Below are positions 31,599 to 44,134 of a DNA stretch of 64,000 nucleotides, in pieces. The DNA lies in assembly GCA_012064385.1 (NCBI GenBank), contig QRDG01002506.1:62001-126000 (forward strand), written 5' to 3'. Source of the DNA: Puccinellia tenuiflora (lineage: Eukaryota; Streptophyta; Magnoliopsida; Poales; Poaceae). Made by a program: the position numbers and the translations under genes. Each line of letters begins with the position of its first letter. Positions within the stretch are counted from its first letter, which is position 1. Under the pieces are notes generated by a model. That model was not told the DNA's origin, made no database searches, and saw only the letters and a program-made list of their open reading frames with translations.

Positions 31599-33359
31599 TG
31601 TTGGGAATATGCCTTAGAGGCAATAATAAAATGGTATATTAGCATATTCATGTTTATGATAATTTTATTCTCCATGCTATAATTGTATTAATTGGAAACA
31701 TAATACATGTGTGGAATATAAACAAACAGGTGTCCATAGTAAGCCTCTACCGGACTAGTTCGTTAGTCAAGAGATGGTTAGAGTTTCCTAACCATGGACT
31801 TGTTATAGTGACTTGATAACGGAGTCATATCATTAGGAGTAGTGATGTGATGGACAAGACCCGATAATAAAGAGTTGCAATTGATCGTGTCACACAAGTT
31901 TCATTGCCAACGCTTTTAGTATGCCAAGTATAGTTTCCTTAGACCATGAGATTATGTCACTCCTGTTTACCGGAGGAATGCTTTGTGGACATCAAACGTC
32001 ACTTCGTAACTGGGTGATTATAAAGGTGGCTTTCAGGTATCTCCGATGGTATTTGTTGGGTGACATGAATCAACAGTGGGATTTGTCCTTCCTTGTGACG
32101 GAAAAGATATCTCTGGGCCCTCTCGGTAATATAGCATCAAGAAAGGTTGCAACCATGTGATTAAGTGTTAATCACGGAGATCCTATATTATGGAAGAGTA
32201 AAGAGAATTTGCCAAGTAACGAGATGAAACTAGATATGGAGATATCGACGATCAAATCTCGGGCAAATTAAATATCGGTGAGACAAAGGGAATCTTATAC
32301 AAGATTAAGAATCTCCGGCATCGTGGTTCAATCGATAAAGAACTTCGTTGAATATGTATGAGTCAATGTGGGCATCCCGGTCCCGCTATTGATTATTGAT
32401 CTGATCATGTCTGCATGTTCTCGAACCCGTAGGGTCACACACTTAAGGCTTCGATGTAGCTAGGGTTTTAGTGAGATAAGTAAATGGTGTAATCAAATGT
32501 TGATTCGGTGTCTCGGATGAGATCCTAGACATCACGAGGAGCTCCGGAAGAGTCCGGAGGTAAAGTTTCATATAAGGAAAGTGGTTTCCAGGGTTCCGGA
32601 AAAGTTCGGGAAAATTCCGGCAGAGTACCGGAAGACTCTAGAAGGTTCCGAAAGGTTCCGGAGGGCCCCACCATGGGGTCCACGAACCTGGAAGGGCAAC
32701 TTGGGCTAAGGGGAGGTGCAGCAACCCACATGGGCTGGCCGCACCCCTCCCTAAATGCCCATGAGGCTAGCCCAAGGGAAACCCTAACCCTAAAGGGAAA
32801 GGGAGCCTTGGGGGGCAAGTTTCCCCCCTTTGGCCGCCCCAAGGACTTGGGGGAGGGGCAAACCAGCCCCCCCACGCCTATATAAGGAGGAGGGGAGGGC
32901 TGGGGCGCACCCCATCAAACCCTAGCCGCCGGCCTCCCTCTCCTCTCCCTCCTCTCTCCTGCAGCTGCTTGGCGAAGCCCTGCAGGAATTTCTCCACCAT
33001 ATCCACCACCACGCCGTGGTGCTGCTGAGATCTCACGAGCCACTTCCTTCTCGCTTGCGGGATCAAGGAGAGGAAGTCTTCATCGAGCTGTACGTGTGGA
33101 TACCGCGGAGGTGCTGCTCGTGCGGTGCTTCATCGGATTGGATCTCGGATCGGATAATACATCTCCTCGCGACTAGATGAGTCTAGTTGCGGGGATCGAC
33201 TAGCCAACCCCTGCACCGACAAAATGCGTTTTGTTCGATCTTCAAGGGTAAGAGATTGGATCTCACCTTCGCTACCTTCGTCTAATAGATCTAGATCCTT
33301 GGGGTTTCTTCCGCTTGTTTCGTAGGAAAATTTTTGTTTTCTATGCAACGCCCCCATCA
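31599..33359 (+). repeat. 5' LTR of C
   Basis: TGTTGGGAATATGCC to CGCCCCCATCA. A TATA box (CTATATAAGG) is at 32878-32887, giving U3 of about 1.28 kb. Compared with the 3' LTR it has an extra 10 bp near 32655 (a duplicated AGGTTCCG-like unit) and scattered substitutions. The TTCCGG-rich segment at 32570-32665 is typical of this LTR family. The open frame at 31921-32160 is shared with the 3' LTR and is not thought to be a gene. Confidence 0.92.
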
Positions 33360-33360
33360 G

Positions 33361-33372
33361 TGGTATCAGAGC
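33361..33372 (+). promoter_or_regulatory. Primer-binding site of C (initiator tRNA-Met)
   Basis: TGGTATCAGAGC one base after the LTR's CA. Confidence 0.92.
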
Positions 33373-34790
33373 CTAGATCTATTCATAGATGTTGGTGCGA
33401 TTAGAACACAAGTGTTGTGGGCGTTGATATTTTATGTTGCTACCTTCTCGCGTGCACTTTGCATCTTTGCGGTATTGTGAGATTGAAGCGGCCCGGACCA
33501 ACCTTACTCGTCCACGCACGAGAGACCGGTTCCACGACTGACATGCAACTTGTTTTGCATAAGTGGCTGGCGGGTGTCTGTTTCTCTTGCTTTAGTGAGG
33601 ATGCAATTTTCAATGGAAGGCCTTTCAAAAGGATGAGTAAATAAGCAACTACTATATCACCGTTGTGGTTTTGCGTAGATTAGAACGGTTCTATCTCGTT
33701 GACCCAAGCCACGTAAAAATTGCATAAACAAAGTAGAGGACGTCTAACTTGTTTTTGCAGAGGGGGTCATGTGATGTGGTATGGCCAATATGTGATTTGT
33801 GATAATGTATGCAATGATCATGTTTGTAATCTTTCACGACTTGCATGTCGATGAGTACGGCAACCGGCAGGAGCCATATGGTTGTCTTTTATTTTATGTG
33901 ACCTGCGTGTCATTGAATCACCATGTAATTGCTTTACTTTATTGCTAAGAGTAGCATTAGTTGTAGTTGCAATAGTTGGTGGACAACCATGGTGATGGCG
34001 CCACAATGATGGAGATCATGCCGGTGATGATGGAGATCATGCCGGTGCTTTGGAGATGGAGATCAAAAGCACAAGAAGAAAGGCCATATCATATCACAAT
34101 TATGAATTGCATGTGATGTTAATCCTTTTATGCACCTTATTGTTATGCTTAGATGTGATCGCGACGGTAGCATGATAAGGTGATCTCTCACGTTAATATC
34201 AAGAAGTGTTCTTCCCTAGTATGCACCGTTGCGAAAGTTCGTCGTTTTGAGACACCACGTGATGATCGGGTGTGATAGATTCTATGTTCACATACAACGG
34301 GTGTAAGCCAGATTTACACACGCGGAAATACTACGGTTTCCTTGACGAGCCTAGCATGTATAGACATGGCCTCGGAACACAAGAGCCGAAAGGCTAAACA
34401 CGAGTCATATGGATGATATGATCAACATGGTGATGTTCAACATTGAGGCTACATCATCTCACGTGATCATCGGTTGTGGTGTAGTGGATTTGGATCGTGT
34501 GTCACTAAACAACCAGAGAGATGTTGAGTTTAGTGGGAGTTCATTAAGATGAACTAACATTATCATAAAAAAAAGTCCAGATGTCTTTGCAAAAATCCTT
34601 GTAGATCATGGTTGACTACAGTAGTCTGTTCGTTGCTGAAAAACTGCGTCTCGATGGGTTAAATTTGTTGAGTAGTACCTGCGTCCTGAAAGAAGTCCTA
34701 CACACCAATGCTCAGCTCTACGTGCTAGAAGAACCAATAGGAGATAAACCTAAATATTTCTGCAAGCTATGAAGAGTACATGGAGTGGTT
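33373..34790. other. C leader region, no gene seen
   Basis: AT-rich leader between primer site and gag vestige. It includes a short direct repeat GATGGAGATCATGCCGGTG (34010-34045). No credible coding frame. Confidence 0.6.
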
Positions 34791-34791
34791 T

Positions 34792-35229
34792 TGAACCACC
34801 TACTTGAAAGTCAAGTGGATGATGTGCACCTTCATGAATTCTGACCTAAGTAGACAATTCAAGAACTTGATTGCAATGGAGATTGTTGATGAGCTGAAAA
34901 ATAGTTTTTCAGCACAAGTTAGAATTTTAAGGTTCGAATGTCTGAACGGTTTTCTTTCACTCAAGATGGAAGAGAACACTTGCTTGGAACAACACCTGAG
35001 GATAATGCATGAGATACATCATCGTCTAGTGCTTGTTTGGAACCACGAGATGAATGACGGTTTCGCGATAGATGGGGTGATACGCTAGCTTCTCCCCAAC
35101 TTCAAGAATTATGTCGGAGACTATGTCATAGGAAGGGATTTGATCACTTTCTATGAGTTTGTGTCTCGGCTGCGTCATGTCAAAGTGGAACTCATAGCAA
35201 GAGAAGTTGACAATGCAGAAAGTATATAG
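34792..35229 (+). pseudogene. gag: Vestigial copia gag in C
   Basis: The frame from 34804 reads MMCTFMNSDLSRQF, then EIVDELKNSFSAQVR, LSLKMEENTCLEQHL and, after an in-frame TAG at 35086, LLPNFKNYVGDYVIG and FVSRLRHVKVELIARE. Order and spacing follow the copia Gag core (MxSSM..EL, KMxEGxSVxEHxxxM, LPxSYxxFxxNY, LxxxLKTxE), but many residues are replaced. It is too diverged to be functional. It shows that C descends from an autonomous copia element. Confidence 0.65.
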
Positions 35230-38157
35230 TGATATACAAGTTATAAGTGTTTAAGTCCAAATTGCAATTGTGGCGGTTCCGATAAGTATTTGATACTCAT
35301 TCTGTTTTATGAAAACAGAACCTGCTGCTTGAGATTTGCATAAAGGATATGGGAAGACGTTGTGGAATAGTGGCAATCAAGGAGTTGGTGCTGGCAACGA
35401 TCTGTCTCTACATTTATCGTTTGGATTAGAGGATTTGAATAAGTTTTGTAATCGAATTAAGTGTGATTTTAATTAGTGTGTCTTGCTTATGTGAGACGGT
35501 TATTCATGTTAAAGACAATGGTTGTTCTATTTTCATGAGTGACCCTTTTTGGAAATCACAAGTTTTCGATTATAAGTGTATTATTCTTATTATAATCTAG
35601 ATGATAAATTGGTTAAACATTTATAAAATATGTGACATACTAAAATATCCAAAACTTAATAATGACAATTGTTTTGGTCGTGCTAAAGATTGAATAAACA
35701 TTTTGATGTTTTATCAATGCGCCTTATTGAAGGAGTATGACTAAAATGCCACCCTTTGGAAGAGTGACAGGAGTTGCCGGAAATAAACACAAGTGTTGGT
35801 TGTATTTTCAGCAAATGTTAGATGTCATTATTTTGTGGACTCCATCATAAATGAAATGATTAAATAGGTGTATTTATTCGAGTTATGATATTTGATGAGA
35901 TCAAATAAATTTCTGGAGTTTAGGATATTAAGTTAACAAGAAAATTGAGTCTTTATGATTTGATCAAAAGAGACAAAATATTTGAGTTATATGTTAGTAT
36001 GTGGACTTGTGAGAAGTGTTATCACAAATTACAATGTTTAGAATATTTCAAAGGCGTTTGATATGTCCTAAGATATTGTAATCACACACTATTTGATATT
36101 GTGTGGTCTCAAAGAAGGGTTTTATTTCGGGGGTTTAATAATAGCATTTAGATTTATTTGATAAACACTCTGTTTTATAAATGAGGATCTATTTAATGAT
36201 TCGCATAAACATTTTTCATATGAGTTATGAGAAAAGGTGGTTTCAATAATTATGAGATAATTAGATACTATTGCGAATGATGTTGTAGTATATTCATAAG
36301 TATGACTATGAATGTGATTCCACAATATAAGACTAAAAGGGGCAAACCAATTTGTTGGTTGTGCTAAGTATTTTAGTGGTTTATCGTGAAAAGGTTTCAT
36401 TGATAAAAGAACTGATGGAATAAAATGGAAAAGCTGAAACCTTGCTTGTTTATGTATCAAGTGGCACATATGTAAAGTGCTATGTTGGTTAAAACTTGAC
36501 ACATAAAGGAATTAATGATGGTGATCATTGAATTTCGGTTTAGCTTGTCTAAAGAAAAGTAGGATTCAAGAATATGGTATTTTGTCAGGTTACAAAATAA
36601 TATTCATGATTCACTTGTCATGTTTTAGAAACAGGACAAACCTACGAAACTACAAAGAAGAAATAGAAACATTAAATACGAAAGTGACTAAGAGTCATTC
36701 TATGTTAAGTTTAAATCACAAAGTAATTGTTGCTTGATTTTGTGAAAGTGATGTTTCACATATTTATTCCTCAAAAGGGGTTTTGCAGGGAATAAATAAA
36801 ACTTAAAGCTAGTAAAATACTAGCGTTTCGTATAAAGAGTTCTCAATATTAATAGTTAATTGAGAATTTTGGAGGTGTCCAAAATATCGAGAAAATACAC
36901 GAGTGTGATCTAATTAAGATATGTGGCGACATATATTAAGTTAGAGCAGAAACTATTTTCCATGATCAAAATATGTGGTGACATATGTTTGAGTGGGAGC
37001 TAGTTAATCATGGTCAAATATAAGGATAACATATTTCTGAGTGGGAGCCAAAGTGGTTTCACAATTTAATATGTGTATGGTGTATATTTGAGTGGGAGTT
37101 TACAACATCTTGTTTGAGTGAAATGGAGATTTCATAAATGTTGTAAATTTTTCAGGAACCAAAACACATAACTTGTGAAGTTAATTTGAATGTCAAATAT
37201 CTATGAAGATAGATGCGTATTTTGTCGATAAATAAGTCAGGAACCAACATGTAACTTATGAAGTCAGTTTGAACGTCAAATATCCATGGAGATGGATGTA
37301 TCTATGGAGGATAGATATGTTTGATAACATTATGTCAGGATGTTTTACCTAAGTAAGATTTTGAAGGAGTTCAAAATAAAACAAGAGAAGAAAGGTTCAT
37401 CTGCTTGTGAAAAATAGGTGAAACATTGAGTTGATAACTCAGTACAAAAATGATGGTTGGAGGATATGTTAGTGTTCGCTATGAATTGTTCATAGGACTT
37501 AAACATATAAGAACCATGTGTTTGTATTTGACGATATGTGACCCAAGTTCTTGGTTAGAAGAACATGTTAAATGAGGAGTCATTTTTCATGGAGTTGAGA
37601 TAATATAATCTAGAGATTGGTAGACTTGGTTGAAGTCATAAAACCAAACTAGATTGGGGATCTCATGATAGCAGAAGCGCAGCGAAAGCATGATCGAAAA
37701 TATCAAAGTGACTTTATAGCACTGTCGATTTGTGAGTCTACAACATATAGGAGTATATGATTAATTCAAGGATTAAAAGATATAATATTATGGTTTGAGA
37801 AATTTTGTTTCAAGATTGAGTGAGTTCCGGGTGCACATGCTATGTGAAAGTTCCTTTTGACTGATCATACGTCATGTAGTCATAAAAGGGAAACGAACGT
37901 CTCGCTCTTAACCAAATATATTATATTCATCATATGATGATGAGAATTATCATGTGATGATAATAGGTTTATCATGTGATGGAAAGTAATGTCAAATTAG
38001 GTGACATTGACGTTTTGCAAAGAACATAAAGAACTGTATAGTACAGAACACGGACATAACCTCTTCCACGAGCAAACATGATCAGCACTGAGACTCCATG
38101 AGTTATAGACACCATGAGTGTTGGATCGAGAAAATGTAAACTAGATTATTGACTCTA
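35230..38157. other. C internal AT-rich region without pol
   Basis: About 2.9 kb, AT-rich. All frames are short and none shows GKGH-zinc, integrase DDE, YVDD or RNase H motifs. The words GAGTGGGAGYY recur at about 36990, 37040 and 37093 and resemble copies of the polypurine tract, suggesting scrambled 3' end sequence. The GTCAGGAACCAA/TGAAGTCAATTTGAA region (37150-37290) is locally repeated. Confidence 0.6.
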
Positions 38158-38172
38158 GTGCAAGTGGGAGAC

Positions 38173-39924
38173 TGTTGGGAATATGCCCTAGAGGCAATAA
38201 TAAAATGGTTTATTAGCATATTCATGTTTATGATAATAGTTTATTCTCCATGCTATAATTGTATTAATTGGAAACATGATACATGTGTGGAATATAAACA
38301 AACAGGTGTCCCTAGTAAGCCTCTACCGAACTAGTTCGTTAGTCAAGAGATGATTAGAGTTTCCTAACCATGGACTTGTTACAGTCACTTGATAACGGAG
38401 TCATATCACTAGGAGTAGTGATGTGATGGACAAGACCCGATAATAAAGAGTTGCAATTGATCGTGTCACACAAGTTTCATTGCCAACGCTTTTAGTATGC
38501 CAAGTATAGTTTCCTTAGACCATGAGATTATGTCACTCCTGTTTACCGGAGGAATGCTTTGTGGACATCAAACGTCACTTCGTAACTGGGTGATTATAAA
38601 GGTGGCTTTCAGGTATCTCCGATGGTATTTGTTGGGTGACATGAATCAACAGTGGGATTTGTCCTTCCTTGTGACGGAAAAGATATCTCTGGGCCCTCTC
38701 GGTAATATAGCATCAAGAAAGGTTGCAACCATGTGATTAAGTGTTAATCACGGAGATCCTATATTATGGACGAGTAAAGAGAATTTGTCAGGTAACGAGA
38801 TGAAACTAGATATGGAGATATCGACGATCAAATCTCGGGCAAATTAAATATCGGTGAGAGAAAGGGAATCGTATACGAGATTAAGAATCTCCGGCATCGT
38901 GGTTCAATCGATAAAGAACTTCGTTGAATATGTAGGAGTCAATATGGGCATCTCGGTCCCGCTATTGATTATTGATCTGATCATGTCTGCATGTTCTCGA
39001 ACCCGTAGGGTCACACACTTAAGGCTTCGATGTAGCTAGGGTTTTAGTGAGATAAGTATATGGTGTAATCAAATGTTGATTCAGTGTCTCGGATGAGATC
39101 CTAGACATCACGAGGAGCTCCGAAAGAGTCCAGAGGTAAAGTTTCATATAAGGAAAGTGGTTTCCAGGGTTCCGGAAAAGTTCGGGAAATTCCGGCAGAG
39201 TACCGGAAGACTCTAGAAGGTTCCGGAGGGCCCCACCTTGGGGGCCACGAACCTGGAAGGGCAACTTGGGCTAAGGGGAGGTGCAGCAACCCACATGGGC
39301 TGGCCGCACCCCTCCCTAAATGCCCATGAGGCTAGCCCAAGGGAAACCCTAACCCTAAAGGGAAAGGGAGCCTTGGGGGGCAAGTTTCCCCCCTTTGGCC
39401 GCCCCAAGGACTTGGGGGAGGGGCAAACCAGCCCCCCCACGCCTATATAAGGAGGAGGGGAGGGCTGGGGCGCACCCCATCAAACCCTAGCCGCCGGCCT
39501 CCCTCTCCTCTCCCTCCTCTCTCCTGCAGCTGCTTGGCGAAGCCCTGCAGGAATTTCTCCACCATATCCACCACCACGCCGTCGTGCTGCTGAGATATCA
39601 CGAGCCACTTCCTCCTCGCTTGCGGGATCAAGGAGAGGACGTCTTTATCGAGCTGTACGTGTGGATACCGCGGAGGCGCTGCTCGTGCGGTGCTTCATCG
39701 GATTGGATCTCGGATCGGATAATATATCTCCTCGCGACTAGATGAGTCTAGTTGCGGGGATCGACTAGCCAAGCCCTGCACCGACAAAATGCGTTTTGTT
39801 CAATCTTCAAGGGTAAGAGATTGGATCTCACCTTCGCTACCTTCATCTAATAGATCTAGATCCTTGGGGTTTCTTCCGCTTGTTTCGTAGGAAAATTTTT
39901 GTTTTCTATGCAACGCCCCCATCA
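38173..39924 (+). repeat. 3' LTR of C
   Basis: TGTTGGGAATATGCC to CGCCCCCATCA, 1752 bp; polypurine tract GCAAGTGGGAGAC ends at 38172. Confidence 0.92.
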
Positions 39925-39929
39925 ATACA
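39925..39929. other. Target-site duplication of C, right copy (ATACA)
   Basis: Matches 31594-31598; A's coding sequence resumes here. Confidence 0.95.
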
Positions 39930-40920
39930 TCCCCCGCCTCGACAATAAGGAGGCTGATGAAATCGCCAAGCGCAACTCTAGGAAGGAGCCCTAGCACCCC
40001 GGCGTCTTTCAGGAGCGGTTGACGAGTCCATCTACCACGCCACCTATAATTGAAGACAAAGAGCCAGATGAGCAACCGCCACCCGCTCCTCCTGAGGAAG
40101 GCCCCGATTGTGGCCTCCCTTCGTGGGATCGCCTGCTACTGGCCGTCACTCATGAGGCGAGCAACTGGATCACCGAGCTCAAGGACTACCTCCAGAAGGG
40201 CATACTACCCCCCGACGACACCGACGCTGAACAGGTAGCCCGACATGCCAAAACTTACATCATCCATGATGACGAGCTATACCGACGGTGTCCCAACGGC
40301 GTCGCCTTACCGTGCATCTCCACAGAGGAGGCAAGCCTGCTGCTTAAGGGCATCCACGCCGGGGAGTGCGGCTACAATGCCTCATCACACATGCTCGTGG
40401 CCAAAGCTTACCGCCAGGGTTTCTTTTGGCCCACGATGCTCTGAGACGCCACCGACCTCGTCAGGACCTGCGAGGCATGCCAGTTCCATGCCAAGCAAAT
40501 CCACCAGCCGGCACAGGAGCTGCACACCATCCCGCTCTCATGGCCTTTTGTGGTCTGGGGGCTAGACATCCTGGGCCCCTTTCCGCGAGAACTCAGAGGC
40601 TACCGCTTCCTCTTCCTCGCCATCGACAAATTCACTAAATGGCCTGAGGTGGAGCCCGTGAGAGGAATATCGGCCGGGGCCGCTGTCAAGTTCATCAAGA
40701 GTTGGTATGCCGTTTCGGTGTACCAAACCGCATCATCACCGACAATGGCATGCAATTCACCAGCGGCGTCTTCAAGGCCTACTACGCCAATCTCGGCACA
40801 GAAATCTTCTACGCCTCCATCGCCCACCCCCACAGCAATGGGTAGGCGGAGCGCGCAAACACTGAAGTACTGAAGGGACTCAAGACCAAAACCTTCGTGA
40901 CAATCACATTGGCGTTACAG
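39930..40920 (+). pseudogene. pol: End of RNase H and integrase of A, truncated
   Basis: It starts with PRLDNKEADEIAKRNS, the last part of the archaeal-type RNase H. The integrase zinc-binding region follows (AKTYIIHDDELYRR, IHAGECGYNASSHMLVAKAY, FFWPTML, CEACQFHAKQIHQPA), with a TGA at 40442. The core begins WGLDILGPFP (first catalytic Asp, about 40563) and FLAIDKFTKWPEVEP. A frameshift after SWYAV (about 40710) disrupts the second Asp region (the DNG motif is in another frame, about 40738). After KGLKTKTF (about 40895) similarity ends; the integrase C-terminus is missing and antisense-gene sequence begins. Compare D's integrase, which is complete. Confidence 0.85.
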
Positions 40921-40938
40921 GAAGCAGGGTCATGACAA

Positions 40939-43900
40939 TCACATTGGCGGCGCGCCGCTCTCAACGTCAGCACCGCCCGCCCCAGAGCCTTCGGCGCCAC
41001 TGTCGTCCTCCGCTGCATCCGGGTCGCCTCCGCGACGCGTACACATGTCCTGAAGGGCCTCCATGTGCTTCGCCACCCTCTCCCTCAAGGGCGCCTCGAC
41101 CTCCGTGGCGATTGGCTGCAGAAGCTCCGCAAAGGGGAACTGTGGCGCCTCCACAGGGTGAAGAAGCCAGAAGTTGGAGAAGATCCGCGTGGCAGCCGCG
41201 GACAGCAGCTGGCGGCATTCCGCCTCCACAAGCACATCCAGGCGAGGGACCACGGCCTCCAATTCCTTCACCAGCTAGAGATAGAAATGTGTGTGGCTAG
41301 CGGGATCCTCCTCCTGGTACACTGGGGGGACCTGGAGTTCGGCTCGAAAGTGCTCACAGAGGACCCTCCAACGTCCGACGAGATCTCGCATCATGTCGCG
41401 GCGAGCCTCCTCCAATGAGCGAAGATGCCTGGGCCCCTCCTGGAGATCCGCGAGGCTCTTCGACAGTAGCGTGGTATGCGTCACCGCCTCGTCGCGCTCC
41501 GCTCATGCTTGTTCGGCCGCCGCTATCGCGACGTCGCACTCCGCCCGTGCCTGCTCGGCTACCGCCGCCGCGTCGTCAATTTCCTTCCGAGAACACGCGG
41601 TCACGGCCGTAACATCGTCAAGCTTCCCCCGCGCCAGGGTGATCGCCGCCACCGCTGCATTGCGCTCTCTCTGCCTGCGCGGCCACAACCAAGGCGGCGT
41701 TGGACCCCTCCTTTAGCTCCATCACTTCCACGCGGGCCGCACCCAGCTCGCCGCCAAGCCGCTCTAGTTTCTCCTCCGCGCTAGAGAGCCTTGCCTCCAG
41801 GTCGCGGGCACGACGATGGCCATGGTCCTCCAGCCTCCAGGCCTCCTCCTCCACACGCAGCTTCTCGCGCGCTGTCGAGGCCCGGTCCGCCTAGACTTCA
41901 CGCCACGCGCCCGCAATGAGCAGGCGCTCCCGGTCCATCTCGGTTCTCTCCCGTAGGAACCGCTGGGCGAGCTGGTCGACGGCCCCATGAGCTGAGGATA
42001 GCAGTCCCGAGAGCCCAGGGGCAGCGTCGTCTCCCGCCCAGCTCCCACGGACTGGTCCTCCAGACGGGCCGCATCTTCCCCACGGAGGACCTTGACGGCA
42101 CCACCTGAATACATTGGCTCCGGACGGTGCGAACTCTCCTCCCCGCCGTCGGCCACGATGGCGCCCTCCGGCGGAGTTTCCGCAGGCGTTCGTCGCACCA
42201 CTTCCTCGCACCACTTCCTCGGTTGGGGTTGGTAACCCCACCTCCAGCTCGACGGAGTTTGCCCTGGCAGCCGTCTGGCAGACGGGCACCTCCACTGACG
42301 ACGGCTCCACCCCGAGGCCTGCGATGGCCTTTGCGGCCGCAGCTACACTGGCCAGTGCGTCGCCCGGCACCTCGCAGGACGCTGGCGCAGTTTCCGCCGA
42401 CGGAGACACAGGGGACTCCTCTCTCGCCATCGCGTCGACCGCGGGCATCACCGTCTCTGCGGCCTCCACCACCGCGGTCTCCGTCACTGCGGTCTCCTGG
42501 CCTGTGGTCTCCGCGGCCGCAGCGGCCACAGTGGCCGTCCTCGTGACCTCGGCCGCATCGCCCATCGTTGCACACCCGGCGGCCACTGCTCCGGGTGCGG
42601 TCTGTCTTACCGACTTCTGCAGGGTGCGACCTGAAAAGGAGGAAGTGTTCATCAGCTCAAAAGAAGGGTTGTCGCGAGCTTATCAGTGCCGGAAGGGTTT
42701 ACCTGCTCGACAGCACCCAGACATGCTTTCTCACTCCCGTGAAGCAGCCCGAGGCAGTCCCGGATGCACCCGTCGCGCCTGCGCGGTGGGCACGGGCACC
42801 TCCCACCGAAGCCGCGGCCGCTATGGGAGTCTTCTCCGGCGAAGTCCCGAGAGAGGACCTCATAAGGTCCCCGTCTTCTGTGGATGGGGATCGCGACCTT
42901 TTCCGCCGGTCTTGCGCCGCGCGTCCCTCGTCCTTGAAGTCGAGGCCAGCCGGCGCCACCACGGACGGTCAGACCACCTCCTCGCACGCTCCTTCGCCCT
43001 CGCCTGCGTAAGGACCGCTCGGGGCCCCTCCCTCGCGTACGCCGCCACACACGTCGGCTCCCCCCGGGACCGCCCCCTCAACAAGCCCCTCGTGGTCAAA
43101 CTGCGGCATGGCCGACATGATTGATTTGCGGGTCTTCCGTGATCGGTTGTATAGGGGACGGATCTCCCCGTTAAGGTAAAGAATCTTCCCTGACCCAAAC
43201 AGGACCCATGAGGCGTACTTGGTCATTGCCTCATCAATGGGAAGGCTCGTAGCCGCATCCGGTCGCTGGCCCCCTCAAGCTCCCATAAGCCCCGCTTGCG
43301 GAATTGCAGGGGGGCCACGTGCTGACGGAGGAACTCCTTCACCACCATCCGGCACGTCAGTTCCTCCTCCTTCAGGAGGGCGAGGCACTTTGCCAAGGTC
43401 TCCATGCAGCTGCCGCGGAGCGGCTCCCTGGCCCAATCCTCCATCTTCACCGGCACGTCGTCGGGAAGCTGGTACAGAGGCTCATTGAGGAAGGTATCTA
43501 CCAGCACCCACCACCGGCAGAAATCCTCCACCTTCCTCATCACCGCCATGGGGATCAGACTCCCCGAGGCGGAATATTCTAGGCGGAAGGAGACATTCCC
43601 TGATATCTCGTCTGGCGCCGTACACCGCAAGCTATAGAAGTGGCGAAAGAGTGCCACAGACAGCATCACGCCCAAGAAGGCCTCACAGAAGAAGGTGAAT
43701 ATGGAAAGGATTGTGATGGAGTTCGGCTGAAGATGGAGAAGGTGGATGTCGTAGTGGGTGAGAATGGCCAAGAAGAAGTCAGAGAAAGGGGGCACGAGCC
43801 CGGACATGATGGAGGGGAAGAAAACTGGCTGCACGGAGCCTTCATTCCGCTCAACAACAACCGAACCTGGATAGATCCTGGTTTCGCCGTGCTTGTGTGA

Positions 43901-44134
43901 CGGTCCGGCGACCAGCGGGAGGATCCTGTCAAGATCCCCCGCGTTTAGGATCTTGGAGGCCTCCAGCACCACAGGGCCCGCTTCTTCCATCGGCCCCAGA
44001 CCTCCAGATGTGGTCTTCGCGGTTACCGGCACTTCAGGAGCACAGATCAGATTAGGAGAAGAAGGGGAATTGCTGGGCAAGGAGAAGGAAGCCGAAGAGA
44101 GAGGGAGGAGAGAGCCAGGGCGGTTCGCTTCCAT
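40939..44134 (-). pseudogene. Antisense gene of A ('putative gypsy-type transposon' protein), decayed
   Basis: It is read on the minus strand from ATG at 44134. The first 303 codons (to 43223) are open: an acidic/Ser-Pro leader, then IMSGLVPPFSDFFLAILTHY, a hydrophobic helical stretch, and RKVEDFCRWWVLVD. This matches the plant-specific domain known as 'putative gypsy type transposon' (Pfam Transposase_28 family), encoded antisense between pol and 3' LTR in Tat elements. A frameshift near 43226 continues as KYASWVLFGSGKILYLNGEI. Then come Ala/Glu-rich low complexity (42650-41890), a heptad-rich coiled coil (41854-41510) and a C-terminal part ending SGAPPM at 40939. Function of this protein is unknown. 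Several stops make it a pseudogene. A 72-bp intron may lie at 42702-42631. Confidence 0.75.
42631..42702 (-). other. Possible spliceosomal intron in A's antisense gene
   Basis: On the minus strand GAGCAG/GTAAAC (donor, 42705-42697) is followed 72 bp later by CCTCCTTTTCAG/GTCGC (pyrimidine tract and acceptor, ending 42631). All frames of the flanks are partly open, so frame does not settle it. The same donor word occurs in D's antisense gene. Confidence 0.4.

Larger units (their letters stand above)
31599..39924 (+). mobile_element. C: non-autonomous Ty1/copia element with BARE/Angela-type LTRs
   Basis: Its LTRs are 31599-33359 (1761 bp) and 38173-39924 (1752 bp), with an initiator tRNA-Met primer site at 33361, a polypurine tract (AAGTGGGAGAC) before the 3' LTR and TSD ATACA. 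The LTR start TGTTGGGAATATGCC and end AACGCCCCCATCA are those of the Triticeae/Poeae BARE-Angela-WIS superfamily. The 4.8 kb internal region has only a gag-like vestige near 34800-35230. No protease, integrase, RT or RNase H motif was found, so mobility would need proteins from relatives. The LTRs differ at about 35-40 positions by eye. Confidence 0.9.

Noticed and set aside
31921..32160. 79-codon frame conserved exactly at 38497-38736
   Set aside because: Conservation is explained by its place in the two LTRs of C, which also match outside the frame; no domain is visible.
32778..32795. Telomere-like CCCTAACCCTAAAG
   Set aside because: Fewer than three units, inside both C LTRs; not a telomeric tract.
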